A stretch of DNA of 12,048 nucleotides from positions 1 to 12,048 of the forward strand of contig JASEHO010000039.1 in assembly GCA_030018505.1 (NCBI GenBank). Reading direction: 5' to 3'. The DNA is from a bacterium. Lineage in GTDB: Bacteria; UBA9089; UBA9088; JAGUXG01. The notes beneath the pieces were generated by a model. The model made no database searches, was not told where the DNA came from, and saw only the letters and a list, made by a program, of their open reading frames with translations. Shown here one piece after another: positions 6,231-12,048 of the stretch; position 1 is the stretch's first letter; each line of letters opens with the position of its first letter. Made by a program: the position numbers and the translations under genes.

Positions 6231-6944
6231 TTACCCAAATTTTACCAAAAGGGAGAGGGTTTCGGCAATCTCACAGATTGCTCCCAAATTATCCCCTGTA
6301 ATACCACCTATTCTCTTTTTAAGATAGGATACTGCCACAAAAACAAAGAGCAGTATTAGAGCTAAATACCAAAAGATGTTCAAGGCGAATAGAATTAAAC
6401 CAATGACAAAGACTGGCAGGGTAGATAAGAAGAGCCCTTTGGTTTTTATATAACCAACAAAGGGTTTTCCAAGCCCCGAGGGTTTTGGATAAGATGCTAT
6501 GCTTCCTGCCACCACTGTCGCCCAGCGACCTATCATTGGGGCAATAAGTAGCCCAAAAGCAGATACTTCTTGAGCAGAAAAAACCTTTAATAGAAGGAAA
6601 AAGACCAGAGCCACTGCACCCTTTGCCCCAATATTAGGCTCTTCCATTATCTTTAGAATCTCTTCTTTATTCCTTCCACCAGATAAACCATCCATAGTAT
6701 CACAGAAACCATCCAAATGCAGAGCACCAGTAATAACAACCCAGGTTGCTATCACTAGAGCACAGACAACAGCAGGAGAGAAGACCTGCAAGCTAATAAA
6801 CCTCACCCCCACCAAAAATCCTCCTATCATCAGACCAACCAAAGGAAAAAAGACCATCGATCCTACCAAATCTTCTTCCCTTATCTGGCTTTTCCCAACA
6901 GAAATAATCGTCAAAAACCCTACCGCCACCAAAAACCTCTTCAT
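6231..6944 (-). CDS. cobS: Adenosylcobinamide-GDP ribazoletransferase
   Basis: CobS joins adenosylcobinamide-GDP to alpha-ribazole (or its phosphate) to complete the B12 nucleotide loop, in the cytoplasmic membrane. The family signature is clear: GALHLDGFCDTMDGLSGGRN, then ILKIMEEPNIGAKGAVALV, followed by several hydrophobic helices and a C-terminal KRIGGITGDNLGA segment. I chose the ATG at 6944 (237 residues, starting MKRFLVAVGFLTIIS). It has a good ribosome binding site (AAAGGAAGG) at proper spacing, and an ATG ten codons earlier at 6974 would encode part of the junction repeat. The gene looks intact, unlike cobU and cobT upstream. Substrate supply from those two genes would be needed for function. 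Confidence 0.92.
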   Translation of the reverse strand: MKRFLVAVGFLTIISVGKSQIREEDLVGSMVFFPLVGLMIGGFLVGVRFISLQVFSPAVVCALVIATWVVITGALHLDGFCDTMDGLSGGRNKEEILKIMEEPNIGAKGAVALVFFLLLKVFSAQEVSAFGLLIAPMIGRWATVVAGSIASYPKPSGLGKPFVGYIKTKGLFLSTLPVFVIGLILFALNIFWYLALILLFVFVAVSYLKKRIGGITGDNLGAICEIAETLSLLVKFG

Positions 6945-6964
6945 AAAAACCCTTCCTTTCCACT

Positions 6965-6995
6965 CCACGGCCATTGTGGCTGTAGCGTAAATTTT
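6965..6995. repeat. Junction palindrome copy A (paaX/cobS), half copy
   Basis: This copy keeps the centre (CCACGGCCATTGTGG) and the right arm TGTAGCGTA (6981-6989) followed by AATTTT, matching the copies at 7822-7870 and 8539-8585. The left arm TACGCTACA is absent; the cobS ribosome binding site lies there instead. It sits between the paaX-like stop codon and the cobS start. Confidence 0.7.
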
Positions 6996-7023
6996 GTCTT
7001 TGAATCAAGCGTAAAGGGTGTGG

Positions 7024-7809
7024 CTAAAAATCTTCATCTGTAACTTTTTCTCGGAGCTTTCTTCTAAAATATGCCCTACATTTTTCATAAAATTTCCAGG
7101 CACTAAATCCCTGCCAATCTTCTAAAAGAAGTTCTTTTGGCAACTGGGGATCATCATAAAGTATTAAAGAGATGGCATCCCTTATCCTAACAAAAAAGAT
7201 TGCCTCTTCTTCAACATCCTTCTTTTTTATCTCCTCAAATTCTTCCTTGAAAGTGGAAAGAAACCTAATATATTTATCGTTAGTCTCCTTTAGATTCCAA
7301 ACTCGTTGGGCTAAATATTGGTCATCTTCGCTTATATGATTGGTCTCAAAGAAAAATAGATACCTTTCCAAATCATACTTTTTTGTTATTTCTTCTACCT
7401 TGCTGAAGAGGGGATGAGGCGATATCCAAACACTCTGTTGAAGCATTCCAAAACCCCATTCTTTCAATTCCTGACGAAGCCTATCCCGCAGAAGATAGCT
7501 CTTTTCAGGAATGTCAAAAATCACCACTCGCCATTTTTTATCCCATATTCGACTCTCCTTGTGGATAGGAACAGGCCCTTTTTGAATCCGACTCTTGCCA
7601 GCTTCAGTAATTCTGAAAAAGACCCCATCTCTTCTCTTTACCTTTCTTACATACCCCTCTCTTCTCAATTTTCCCAATTGATTGATCAATGCAGCCCTGC
7701 GATCATATCCTTGCATCTCCAAGATCACTTTCAACATCGGTCGATAGGAAAAAAGGATAAACTCATCTAAGAGGAGAAGCACCTCTTCTGTCAATGTCAA
7801 CTTTCTCAT
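7024..7809 (-). CDS. PaaX-like transcriptional regulator
   Basis: This 261-residue protein has the three-part PaaX layout. A winged helix lies at about residues 1-75 (LTEEVLLLLDEF, INQLGKLRREGYVRKVKRRD, FFRITEAGKSRI). A Cas2-like ferredoxin-fold domain at about 90-175 begins WRVVIFDIPEKSYLLRDRLR and continues LKEWGFGMLQQSVWISP. The C-terminal segment carries DPQLPKELLLEDWQGFSAWKFYEKCRAYF, the conserved PaaX tail. PaaX itself represses phenylacetate catabolism by sensing an aryl-CoA; no such genes are here, and the effector is unknown. Placement inside the cob block suggests control of, or hitch-hiking in, that operon. It overlaps the extended 3' end of the nuclease frame by 47 bp, and its start codon lies 13 bp from junction palindrome B. 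Confidence 0.85.
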   Translation of the reverse strand: MRKLTLTEEVLLLLDEFILFSYRPMLKVILEMQGYDRRAALINQLGKLRREGYVRKVKRRDGVFFRITEAGKSRIQKGPVPIHKESRIWDKKWRVVIFDIPEKSYLLRDRLRQELKEWGFGMLQQSVWISPHPLFSKVEEITKKYDLERYLFFFETNHISEDDQYLAQRVWNLKETNDKYIRFLSTFKEEFEEIKKKDVEEEAIFFVRIRDAISLILYDDPQLPKELLLEDWQGFSAWKFYEKCRAYFRRKLREKVTDEDF

Positions 7810-8532
7810 CTTTATCTCTCATTTTTACGCTACAAACACCATAGCCATTGTAGCTGTAGCGTAGATTTTTAAATTTTGAACTGACTATCTTTCTGATTCC
7901 TTCGGCCTTCTTTCTACCCATTCCAGACACTTTTATTAACTCTTCGCAAGGAGCAGTAAATATCTTTTCTATACTGCCAAAATGATCAAGAAGATTTGTG
8001 GCCAGTTTTGGCCCTATGCCCGGAAGACCTTGCAGAATATAGATTTGTCTGGCTGTCCATCTCTTCGGTCTCCTACCAGGCCGATGTAAATTTGTTCCTT
8101 TATCTGCTGTTTGACTTGCCATCAGCCACAGAAGTTCGGCTGTCTCTTCTGGGCTTATTGAAGTAAGAATTGGTATCTGCCAGATACAGCTTATACTTAC
8201 CAGTGCCCCTTTTATGGCATTGGGGTGGATATCAAAGGGGGTCTTATAAAAATATCGCCTTCAACAATAAAGATAGCAATCAAATCGTTATACCCCTTCA
8301 TCCTTTTTGCCTGGATAAACAGACGACCATCAATGATGGACTGGACAAAATCAGAGGCAGTCTTTCTTTCTACCACAATATCTTTGATCAAATAATCCCC
8401 AACCAAAAGCCTATCCTTTACAACCTCTATTTCAAACCTTTCGGTCAAAATTTTCCATATCCCTGACCTTTCCTCCCGAAAGTCCATCCTGATCTTTTTA
8501 GCTATTTTATTCACTTTTATGGATATTTTCAA
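7763..8532 (-). pseudogene. XPF/ERCC4-type nuclease with HhH, frameshifted
   Basis: Two frames encode one former protein of about 235-255 residues. The first (8532 to about 8250) is an ERCC4 nuclease domain: DFREERSGIW, VGDYLIKDIVVERKTASDFV with the GD...ERKxxxD active site, then IIDGRLFIQAKRM and AIFIVEGD. The second frame resumes with DIHPNAIKGALVSISCIWQI, then SPEETAELLWLMA and two helix-hairpin-helix motifs, LPGIGPKLATNLL and VSGMGRKKAEGI. Adding one base to the A-run at 8248-8252 restores one frame (EGDIFYKTPFDIHPNAIKG). The family cuts branched or flapped DNA; archaeal Hef/XPF are the familiar relatives. The frame starts with TTG; GTG and ATG codons further in are alternatives. Palindrome B encodes part of the 3' extension. 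A sequencing error is possible. Confidence 0.8.
7822..7870. repeat. Junction palindrome copy B (nuclease/paaX)
   Basis: Perfect 9-bp arms TACGCTACA (7826-7834) and TGTAGCGTA (7855-7863) enclose a 20-base centre resembling ACCATAGCCATTGTAGC. A/T runs flank both sides. As RNA the arms would form a stem. It lies between the helix-hairpin-helix end of the nuclease gene and the paaX-like start, and reads through as LRYSYNGYGVCSVK in the nuclease frame. Confidence 0.8.
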
Positions 8533-8538
8533 CCTTAA

Positions 8539-8585
8539 ATTTACGCTACACAGACCACGGCCGTGGAGGATGTAGCGTAGATTTT
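8539..8585. repeat. Junction palindrome copy C (cobT/nuclease)
   Basis: The same 9-bp arms, TACGCTACA (8542-8550) and TGTAGCGTA (8571-8579), flank a centre that contains a perfect 12-bp palindrome CCACGGCCGTGG (8555-8566). The outer flanks AAATT and GATTTT match copy B, and the cobT stop codon lies in the flank. The copies share orientation as judged by their centres. Confidence 0.8.
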
Positions 8586-9449
8586 AGGATCTTTCAGAGA
8601 CACCAGCAGAGGAGAAGGTTGCCATTTGGGTCAGAATCTTGCAAGCCCCATCAATAAGATTTATCCCAAGAGTCGCGCCCGTCCCTTCTCCAAGCCTCAG
8701 GTTCAGGTCTAAGATAGGAGAAAGACCCATCTTATTTAAGGCAATTCTATGCCCAATCTCGGTAGAACAATGGCTGGCAAAGAGATAATCTTTAACCTTT
8801 GGCTCTAAATTAGCAGATATCAAAGCAGCCGCACCTGAGATAAAGCCATCTATGACCACAGGAATCCTGCTTGCAGCACCGGCTAAGATTACACCAGCCA
8901 ATCCTCCAATCTCAAAGCCACCAACCTTAGAAAGCACATCTATTGGGTCAGAAGGGTCCGGCTGATTTATCTTTAATGCCTTCTTGATCACCTCTACCTT
9001 ATTTCTCCAAGCCTCATCATTTATGCCTGTGCCTCTACCTGTCACCCTCTCAGGAGGTTCACCTGTATAAAGAGCAACAATTGCTGATGAAGGGGTGGTA
9101 TTGGCAATACCCATATCCCCTGTGCCAACAATGTCAATCCTGCCTTCTTCCTCAAATACGCAAATCCCTGCCTCAATTGCCCTTATTGCCTCCTCCCTTG
9201 TCATCGCAGGCCCCTTTGCAATATTTCGCCAATCTTCTTAGTTTTTAGTTTTGGATTTAGAGTTTTGAGTTCTTCTGCTACTCCCATATCTACCACTACT
9301 ACCTCAGTCCCTATGTGTCTTGCCAGGACATTTATGCCTGCACCCCCTGATAAGAAGTTATAGACCATTTGAGGCGTGACCTCTTTTGGATAGGCAGAAA
9401 CCCCTTCTTCTGCTACGCCGTGATCCCCAGCCAGAGTGAATATTACCTT
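8584..9449 (-). pseudogene. cobT: CobT, N-terminally deleted and frameshifted
   Basis: CobT makes alpha-ribazole phosphate from a lower-ligand base and nicotinate mononucleotide. The first frame (about 9449-9228) gives VIFTLAGDHGVAEEGVSAYP, KEVTPQMVYNFLSGGAGINV, then VVVVDMGVAEEL and KKIG. The second frame gives RNIAKGPAMTREEAIRAIEA, then GDMGIANTTPSSAI, GRGTGINDEAW, VGGFEIGGLAG, and LNLRLGEGTGATLG with the catalytic Glu. The frames change at about 9226-9230, where a few bases of the usual KIGxGTxNI stretch are missing. The first ~65 residues are also absent, and the preceding sequence belongs to cobU. The downstream 206-residue frame opens with an ATG at 9204, but alone it would lack half the active site. 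Confidence 0.88.
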
Positions 9450-9817
9450 TCTTTATTTGAAACAATAATTGTTACAAAGGTTGCTTCTTTCAGAAACTCT
9501 CCCAGCTCTTTTATTGCTCTTTCTACATCATCTCCTCCTAAAAGGAGGTTTGAGACAAGGAGCGTCAAGCAGTCTATGATAACAACCCTATTTTTGCAAG
9601 CCTTAAGGATAGACAGAATATCCTTCTCTTCCTCTTGAGTATTCCAGTCTTTGGGTCTATTCTTCCTGTGTTTTTCTACCCTTTCTGTCATCTCATCATC
9701 TTTTGGAATGCAGGTTGCCAAGAATAAGACATCCAGAGAGATCTCAGAGGCTAATTTGACAGCATACCGGCTCTTTCCGCTCCTTGCTCCACCAGTTATG
9801 AAGATGATCTTTTTCAA
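9443..9817 (-). pseudogene. cobU: CobU kinase/guanylyltransferase, C-terminal truncation
   Basis: CobU phosphorylates adenosylcobinamide and transfers GMP to it, giving adenosylcobinamide-GDP. The P-loop GGARSGKS (9-16), the RVEKHRKNRP segment with His50 at the position expected for the guanylylated histidine, and DCLTLLVSNLL (82-92) are present. The family's VSNExGxGIVP motif begins (IIVSN) and then breaks off: the protein stops at residue 124, about 50 short of normal, and the following bases encode the middle of cobT. The start is TTG, overlapping the receptor stop as TTGA, which suggests translational coupling. The N-terminal part holds nucleotide-binding residues, but the missing part includes conserved C-terminal helices, so activity is doubtful. 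Confidence 0.88.
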
Positions 9818-11691
9818 AACCCTATCTTAATTCCAGTATAGAAGGAACGACCAAGGGTGTTGTAACCTTTTACCTCCTCATACTCCTCGTCAAAGAGGTT
9901 TTCTGCGCGACAGAATAGAGAGAACCAATCTGTTAGGTTGTAAGAGGCGTTCAGGTTGACCAATTCATAAGAGGGAAGTGTAATCTGGCCGACATCCTCT
10001 CTTTTGCCAATATGTATCCAGGAAAGGTTGATATTGGCCTTTTTTGGAGAATAGCAGAGATTAAAGCCCGATTTATATTTTGGCCTTTTGAGAAGCGGAA
10101 GACCTGTAGCTTTATCCTCTGTATGGGTATAGGTGTAGTTTGCTTCAAATGTTAGATTGTCAGTGGGTCTGACATGGATCAGTGTTTCGACTCCATCTGT
10201 TTCTGCCTGGCCAATATTCTTATATTTCCAGGTGACAAAATCATAGCCTACCATATTTTTGAACTTATTCTGGAAATAGGTAAAACCAATCAATGCCCTT
10301 TTTCCTATCTCTTGCTTAATGCCAAGCTCATAGCTTGTTGACTCATCCGGCTCAAGGCTTGTAGTTCCATAGGCCGAATACAATTGATAGAGTGATGGAG
10401 CCTTGAATCCAGTCGCCCAACTCGCCCTGATTCGGGTCTTTTCAACCTTGCGAAGACAAGAAATCCTATATGTCATCTTCTCACCAAACCTTGAGTGATC
10501 ATCAAGCCTTGCTCCAGCAGAAAAGTCAATATTTTTTGTCTTCAGCTTTCCTTGAAAATAGTATCCAGTATTATTCTCTTTCTTCTTTTCAAGCTTATCT
10601 GTTGAGGACCACCAACCCCAAGTTCCTGTGCCCTCTCCATCCCAGTAAGACTCACCCTCTTCTTCTTCATGCTCGATCCCATAGATAAAGTCAAAACCTA
10701 CGGGTTTTGTGTCAGGGGAAATCTCTTGCTGCCAGGCAATCTTTGTATTCTTTCCCCTATACCAGGCAGTTGACCAATCAAAGGGTTTTGTGGTATCTGT
10801 TCCATTATCATCTCCTCTTTTTATCTTAAAGACTGAAAGGATTATCTTCCCTTTCAGCCATGAGGCCGAAGCCATATCTATCTCTCCTTTTAAGACCATG
10901 CTTTCACTATTGCTCGTAAAATTGGGATCATCATCTGATGCTCCATAGTCAATGTCAAAGTTTGCCTTGTTGTAGTTGGCCGAAAGATTGATCTTAATAT
11001 TCTCAGAGGGAGTAAATCCAAAATTACCAAGGACAGTGGTACTGTGATAACCATCTGTCTCTGTGCCACCTGCTGCCTTAGAAATACCATCAGAGTCTTG
11101 CATAGCTACTGCAAAGTTGTAGTTGAAAGGGCCTTCTGCTATGCTCATTTCAACCATCTTTTGCTTGGTGTTATACTTGCCTTCCTCTGCTGACATAGAA
11201 AATGCTGATTTTTCTCCTTTTCTGGTGATAATATTGATCACCCCGCCTATAGCATCAGAGCCATAAAAGATTCCATGCGAACCACGAATGATCTCGATCT
11301 GCTCAATGCCTGCTGTTGAGAGATGACCAAAATCAAACCCCCTGCCCGGTGAAATAGGATCATTCACCTCTACGCCATCGATCATTACTAAGGTATGCTC
11401 TGACTTTGCTCCACGCAAGAAACAGGATGCCGCACCACCAAAGGCTCCGGTCTGAGCAATATCAAGACCAGGCACACCTCGTAAAACTTCGACTACAGTC
11501 GCAGCTCCAGAAGCCTTAATCTTCTCTCTGGTAATCACTGTGACCGAAACAGGGGTATCTTTTACCTTCTCTGCTATCCTCCTTGCCGTAACCACAACCT
11601 CTTCTCCATAGACCATAATGGTCGGTGTGCCATCTGCTCCAAATACCTTTCCTAAACCCAATACCAATCCCAATACCAAAAGTTTCTTCAT
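9814..11691 (-). CDS. btuB: TonB-dependent receptor, BtuB-like corrinoid transporter
   Basis: This 625-residue outer-membrane receptor begins with signal peptide MKKLLVLGLVLGLGKVFGAD. A TonB-box-like EEVVVTARR follows, and then the plug domain (about 35-155): TPVSVTVITREKIKASGAAT, LRGAKSEHTLVMIDGVEVND, IEIIRGSHGIFYGSDAIGGV. The rest is beta-barrel with alternating strands, the NLFDEEYEE motif and a terminal Phe. Corrinoid specificity is inferred from the cobalamin riboswitch directly upstream and the cobU/cobT/cobS genes downstream, not from the barrel. I chose the ATG at 11691 rather than 11697, because GGAGG lies 7 nt upstream of the former and only one base from the latter. The frame is intact. 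Confidence 0.92.
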   Translation of the reverse strand: MKKLLVLGLVLGLGKVFGADGTPTIMVYGEEVVVTARRIAEKVKDTPVSVTVITREKIKASGAATVVEVLRGVPGLDIAQTGAFGGAASCFLRGAKSEHTLVMIDGVEVNDPISPGRGFDFGHLSTAGIEQIEIIRGSHGIFYGSDAIGGVINIITRKGEKSAFSMSAEEGKYNTKQKMVEMSIAEGPFNYNFAVAMQDSDGISKAAGGTETDGYHSTTVLGNFGFTPSENIKINLSANYNKANFDIDYGASDDDPNFTSNSESMVLKGEIDMASASWLKGKIILSVFKIKRGDDNGTDTTKPFDWSTAWYRGKNTKIAWQQEISPDTKPVGFDFIYGIEHEEEEGESYWDGEGTGTWGWWSSTDKLEKKKENNTGYYFQGKLKTKNIDFSAGARLDDHSRFGEKMTYRISCLRKVEKTRIRASWATGFKAPSLYQLYSAYGTTSLEPDESTSYELGIKQEIGKRALIGFTYFQNKFKNMVGYDFVTWKYKNIGQAETDGVETLIHVRPTDNLTFEANYTYTHTEDKATGLPLLKRPKYKSGFNLCYSPKKANINLSWIHIGKREDVGQITLPSYELVNLNASYNLTDWFSLFCRAENLFDEEYEEVKGYNTLGRSFYTGIKIGF

Positions 11692-11703
11692 CTCCATACC
11701 TCC

Positions 11704-11733
11704 AAAATAAAAAACCCAACCTCGCTGGTTGGG
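11704..11733 (-). terminator. Intrinsic terminator of the riboswitch
   Basis: On the minus strand CCCAACC-AGCGA-GGTTGGG forms a perfect 7-bp stem with a 5-base loop, followed by TTTTTTATTTT. It lies between the aptamer and the receptor ribosome binding site, so it is well placed to be the expression platform: ligand binding would favour it and stop transcription. An anti-terminator partner was not traced with confidence. Confidence 0.88.
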
Positions 11734-11744
11734 GATATATTCTC

Positions 11745-11870
11745 CCTTTTCCTTTCCGCGAAGGCGATTATCTTTGTAGATAATAGACCGGGCTTATCAC
11801 TTTAAGTGCATTACCGTTGCGGGACAGCGCCTGAATCTCACAGGACTTCCCCTACCTACCTTACTTTAAT
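11745..11870 (-). promoter_or_regulatory. Cobalamin riboswitch aptamer
   Basis: Read on the minus strand the leader contains the conserved B12 aptamer core: GGTAGGTAGGGGAAGTCC, GTGAGATTCAGGCGCTG, CCCGCAACGGTAATG, then AGTGATAAGCCCGGTC. The last two parts are variants of the B12 box and its following GCC-G element. A local hairpin ATTATC-TACAAA-GATAAT follows. The terminator and the BtuB-like gene come next, so high adenosylcobalamin should switch the operon off. Boundaries are approximate and the subclass (AdoCbl against other corrinoid forms) is not decided. Confidence 0.9.
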
Positions 11871-11872
11871 TA

Positions 11873-11935
11873 TTATGTTGCCTTTTTTCTCATCTGCTTC
11901 ACCTCCTCTTCAATCTTTGGTATTCTCATCTCCAT
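11873..11935 (-). CDS. Possible 20-codon leader ORF before the riboswitch
   Basis: ATG at 11935 opens a 20-residue, very polar peptide, MEMRIPKIEEEVKQMRKKAT. It lies just after the promoter -10 box, so it would be nearly leaderless. A stronger ribosome binding site (AGGAGGTG) occurs inside it, six bases before an in-frame ATG for the last six codons (MRKKAT). It ends immediately before the aptamer. It may be chance or a translated leader peptide; there is no recognisable family. Confidence 0.3.
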   Translation of the reverse strand: MEMRIPKIEEEVKQMRKKAT

Positions 11936-11944
11936 AATTAAAAA

Positions 11945-11974
11945 ATTATATCCCTCAACCACATTCTCTGTCAA
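11945..11974 (-). promoter_or_regulatory. Sigma-70 promoter of the riboswitch-btuB unit
   Basis: TTGACA (11974-11969) and TATAAT (11950-11945) on the minus strand are exact consensus hexamers with an 18-bp spacer. Transcription would start near 11937 and run through the riboswitch into the receptor and cob genes. The sequence beyond it, to the window edge, shows no other promoter that I can defend. Confidence 0.8.
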
Positions 11975-12048
11975 TAATTTTCTACTTCTTGTCGTAATCC
12001 CTCAGTTATGGGCTTCTGAAAGGTACAGGATGTCAAGGCTAAGGGAGT
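11971..12048 (-). CDS. Possible 3' end of an unidentified gene
   Basis: One minus-strand frame is open from the window edge to a TGA at 11973-11971 and ends FQKPITEGLRQEVENY. The composition looks protein-like, and the stop overlaps the -35 box of the next promoter, as often happens at a tight gene junction. Only 25 codons are visible, and no family can be named. It could equally be non-coding. Confidence 0.25.
   Translation of the reverse strand, partial: TPLALTSCTFQKPITEGLRQEVENY

Noticed and set aside
6945..6974. Ten-residue N-terminal extension of CobS
   Set aside because: The extra codons come from the junction repeat and the ribosome binding site region; a good Shine-Dalgarno supports the start at 6944.
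7400..7560. Cas2-like sequence suggesting a CRISPR locus
   Set aside because: The ferredoxin-like domain lies between a winged helix and a PaaX C-terminal tail; the whole protein is PaaX-like, and no array is present.
7414..7770. 118-codon plus-strand open frame antisense to the paaX-like gene
   Set aside because: Its composition mirrors the opposite strand, and the paaX-like protein explains the conservation fully.
10470..10948. Plus-strand open frames within the receptor gene
   Set aside because: They are short, lack start signals, and overlap the clear beta-barrel coding frame on the other strand.
9814..11691. Iron-siderophore receptor as the function of the TonB protein
   Set aside because: It is not excluded by the barrel sequence, but the cobalamin riboswitch upstream and cob genes downstream favour corrinoid uptake.

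Overview
The window is AT-rich (roughly 40% GC by eye) bacterial chromosome. Every confident gene lies on the minus strand, so transcription runs from high to low coordinates. A TonB-dependent outer-membrane receptor with a signal peptide and a C-terminal Phe indicates a Gram-negative (didermic) cell. The lineage cannot be fixed from this sequence. The FlgD-Ig-type tail, the REP-associated transposase remnant and the AT-rich intergenic repeats remind me of uncultivated candidate-phylum genomes; that is an impression, not a result.

Region 1 (12048-9814): a consensus sigma-70 promoter leads into a 20-codon leader reading frame, a cobalamin riboswitch, a strong intrinsic terminator and then a BtuB-like receptor. 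This is B12-repressed corrinoid uptake.

Region 2 (9817-6226): corrinoid salvage and lower-ligand assembly genes in the order cobU, cobT, an XPF/ERCC4-type nuclease, a PaaX-like regulator and cobS. Several are damaged. cobU has lost its C-terminus and is fused by deletion to a cobT that lacks its N-terminus and carries a second frameshift. The nuclease has one frameshift. The PaaX-like gene and cobS look intact. Three copies of a ~45 bp palindrome-like repeat sit at the three consecutive gene junctions cobT/nuclease/paaX/cobS.

Region 3 (6228-5370): a gene graveyard. The first ~30 codons of a probable PP-loop (asparagine-synthase-like) gene run into a 370-bp remnant of a REP-associated tyrosine transposase element with terminal inverted repeats and its own promoter. 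Beyond it lies the broken 3' end of a beta-propeller/FlgD-Ig protein. Two loci seem to have been joined at this element.

Region 4 (5323-2569): an M16 zinc peptidase, a divergent PAP2 (YuiD-like) membrane protein and a class-IV-like histone-deacetylase-family hydrolase. A ~130-bp AT-rich repeat flanks the last gene on both sides; one copy has terminal inverted repeats and looks MITE-like.

Region 5 (2379-56): a tRNA-Leu, apparently with the unusual anticodon AAG, lies only 11 nt upstream of ilvB, followed by ilvN/ilvH. These two genes encode the large and small subunits of acetolactate synthase for branched-chain amino acid synthesis.

The most notable points are the tRNA-Leu(AAG)-ilvBN arrangement, the palindromes at successive junctions, the transposase-mediated fusion of two loci, and the density of lesions between 5370 and 9455 beside an intact riboswitch-receptor unit. 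Some lesions could be assembly or sequencing errors and need read-level checking.
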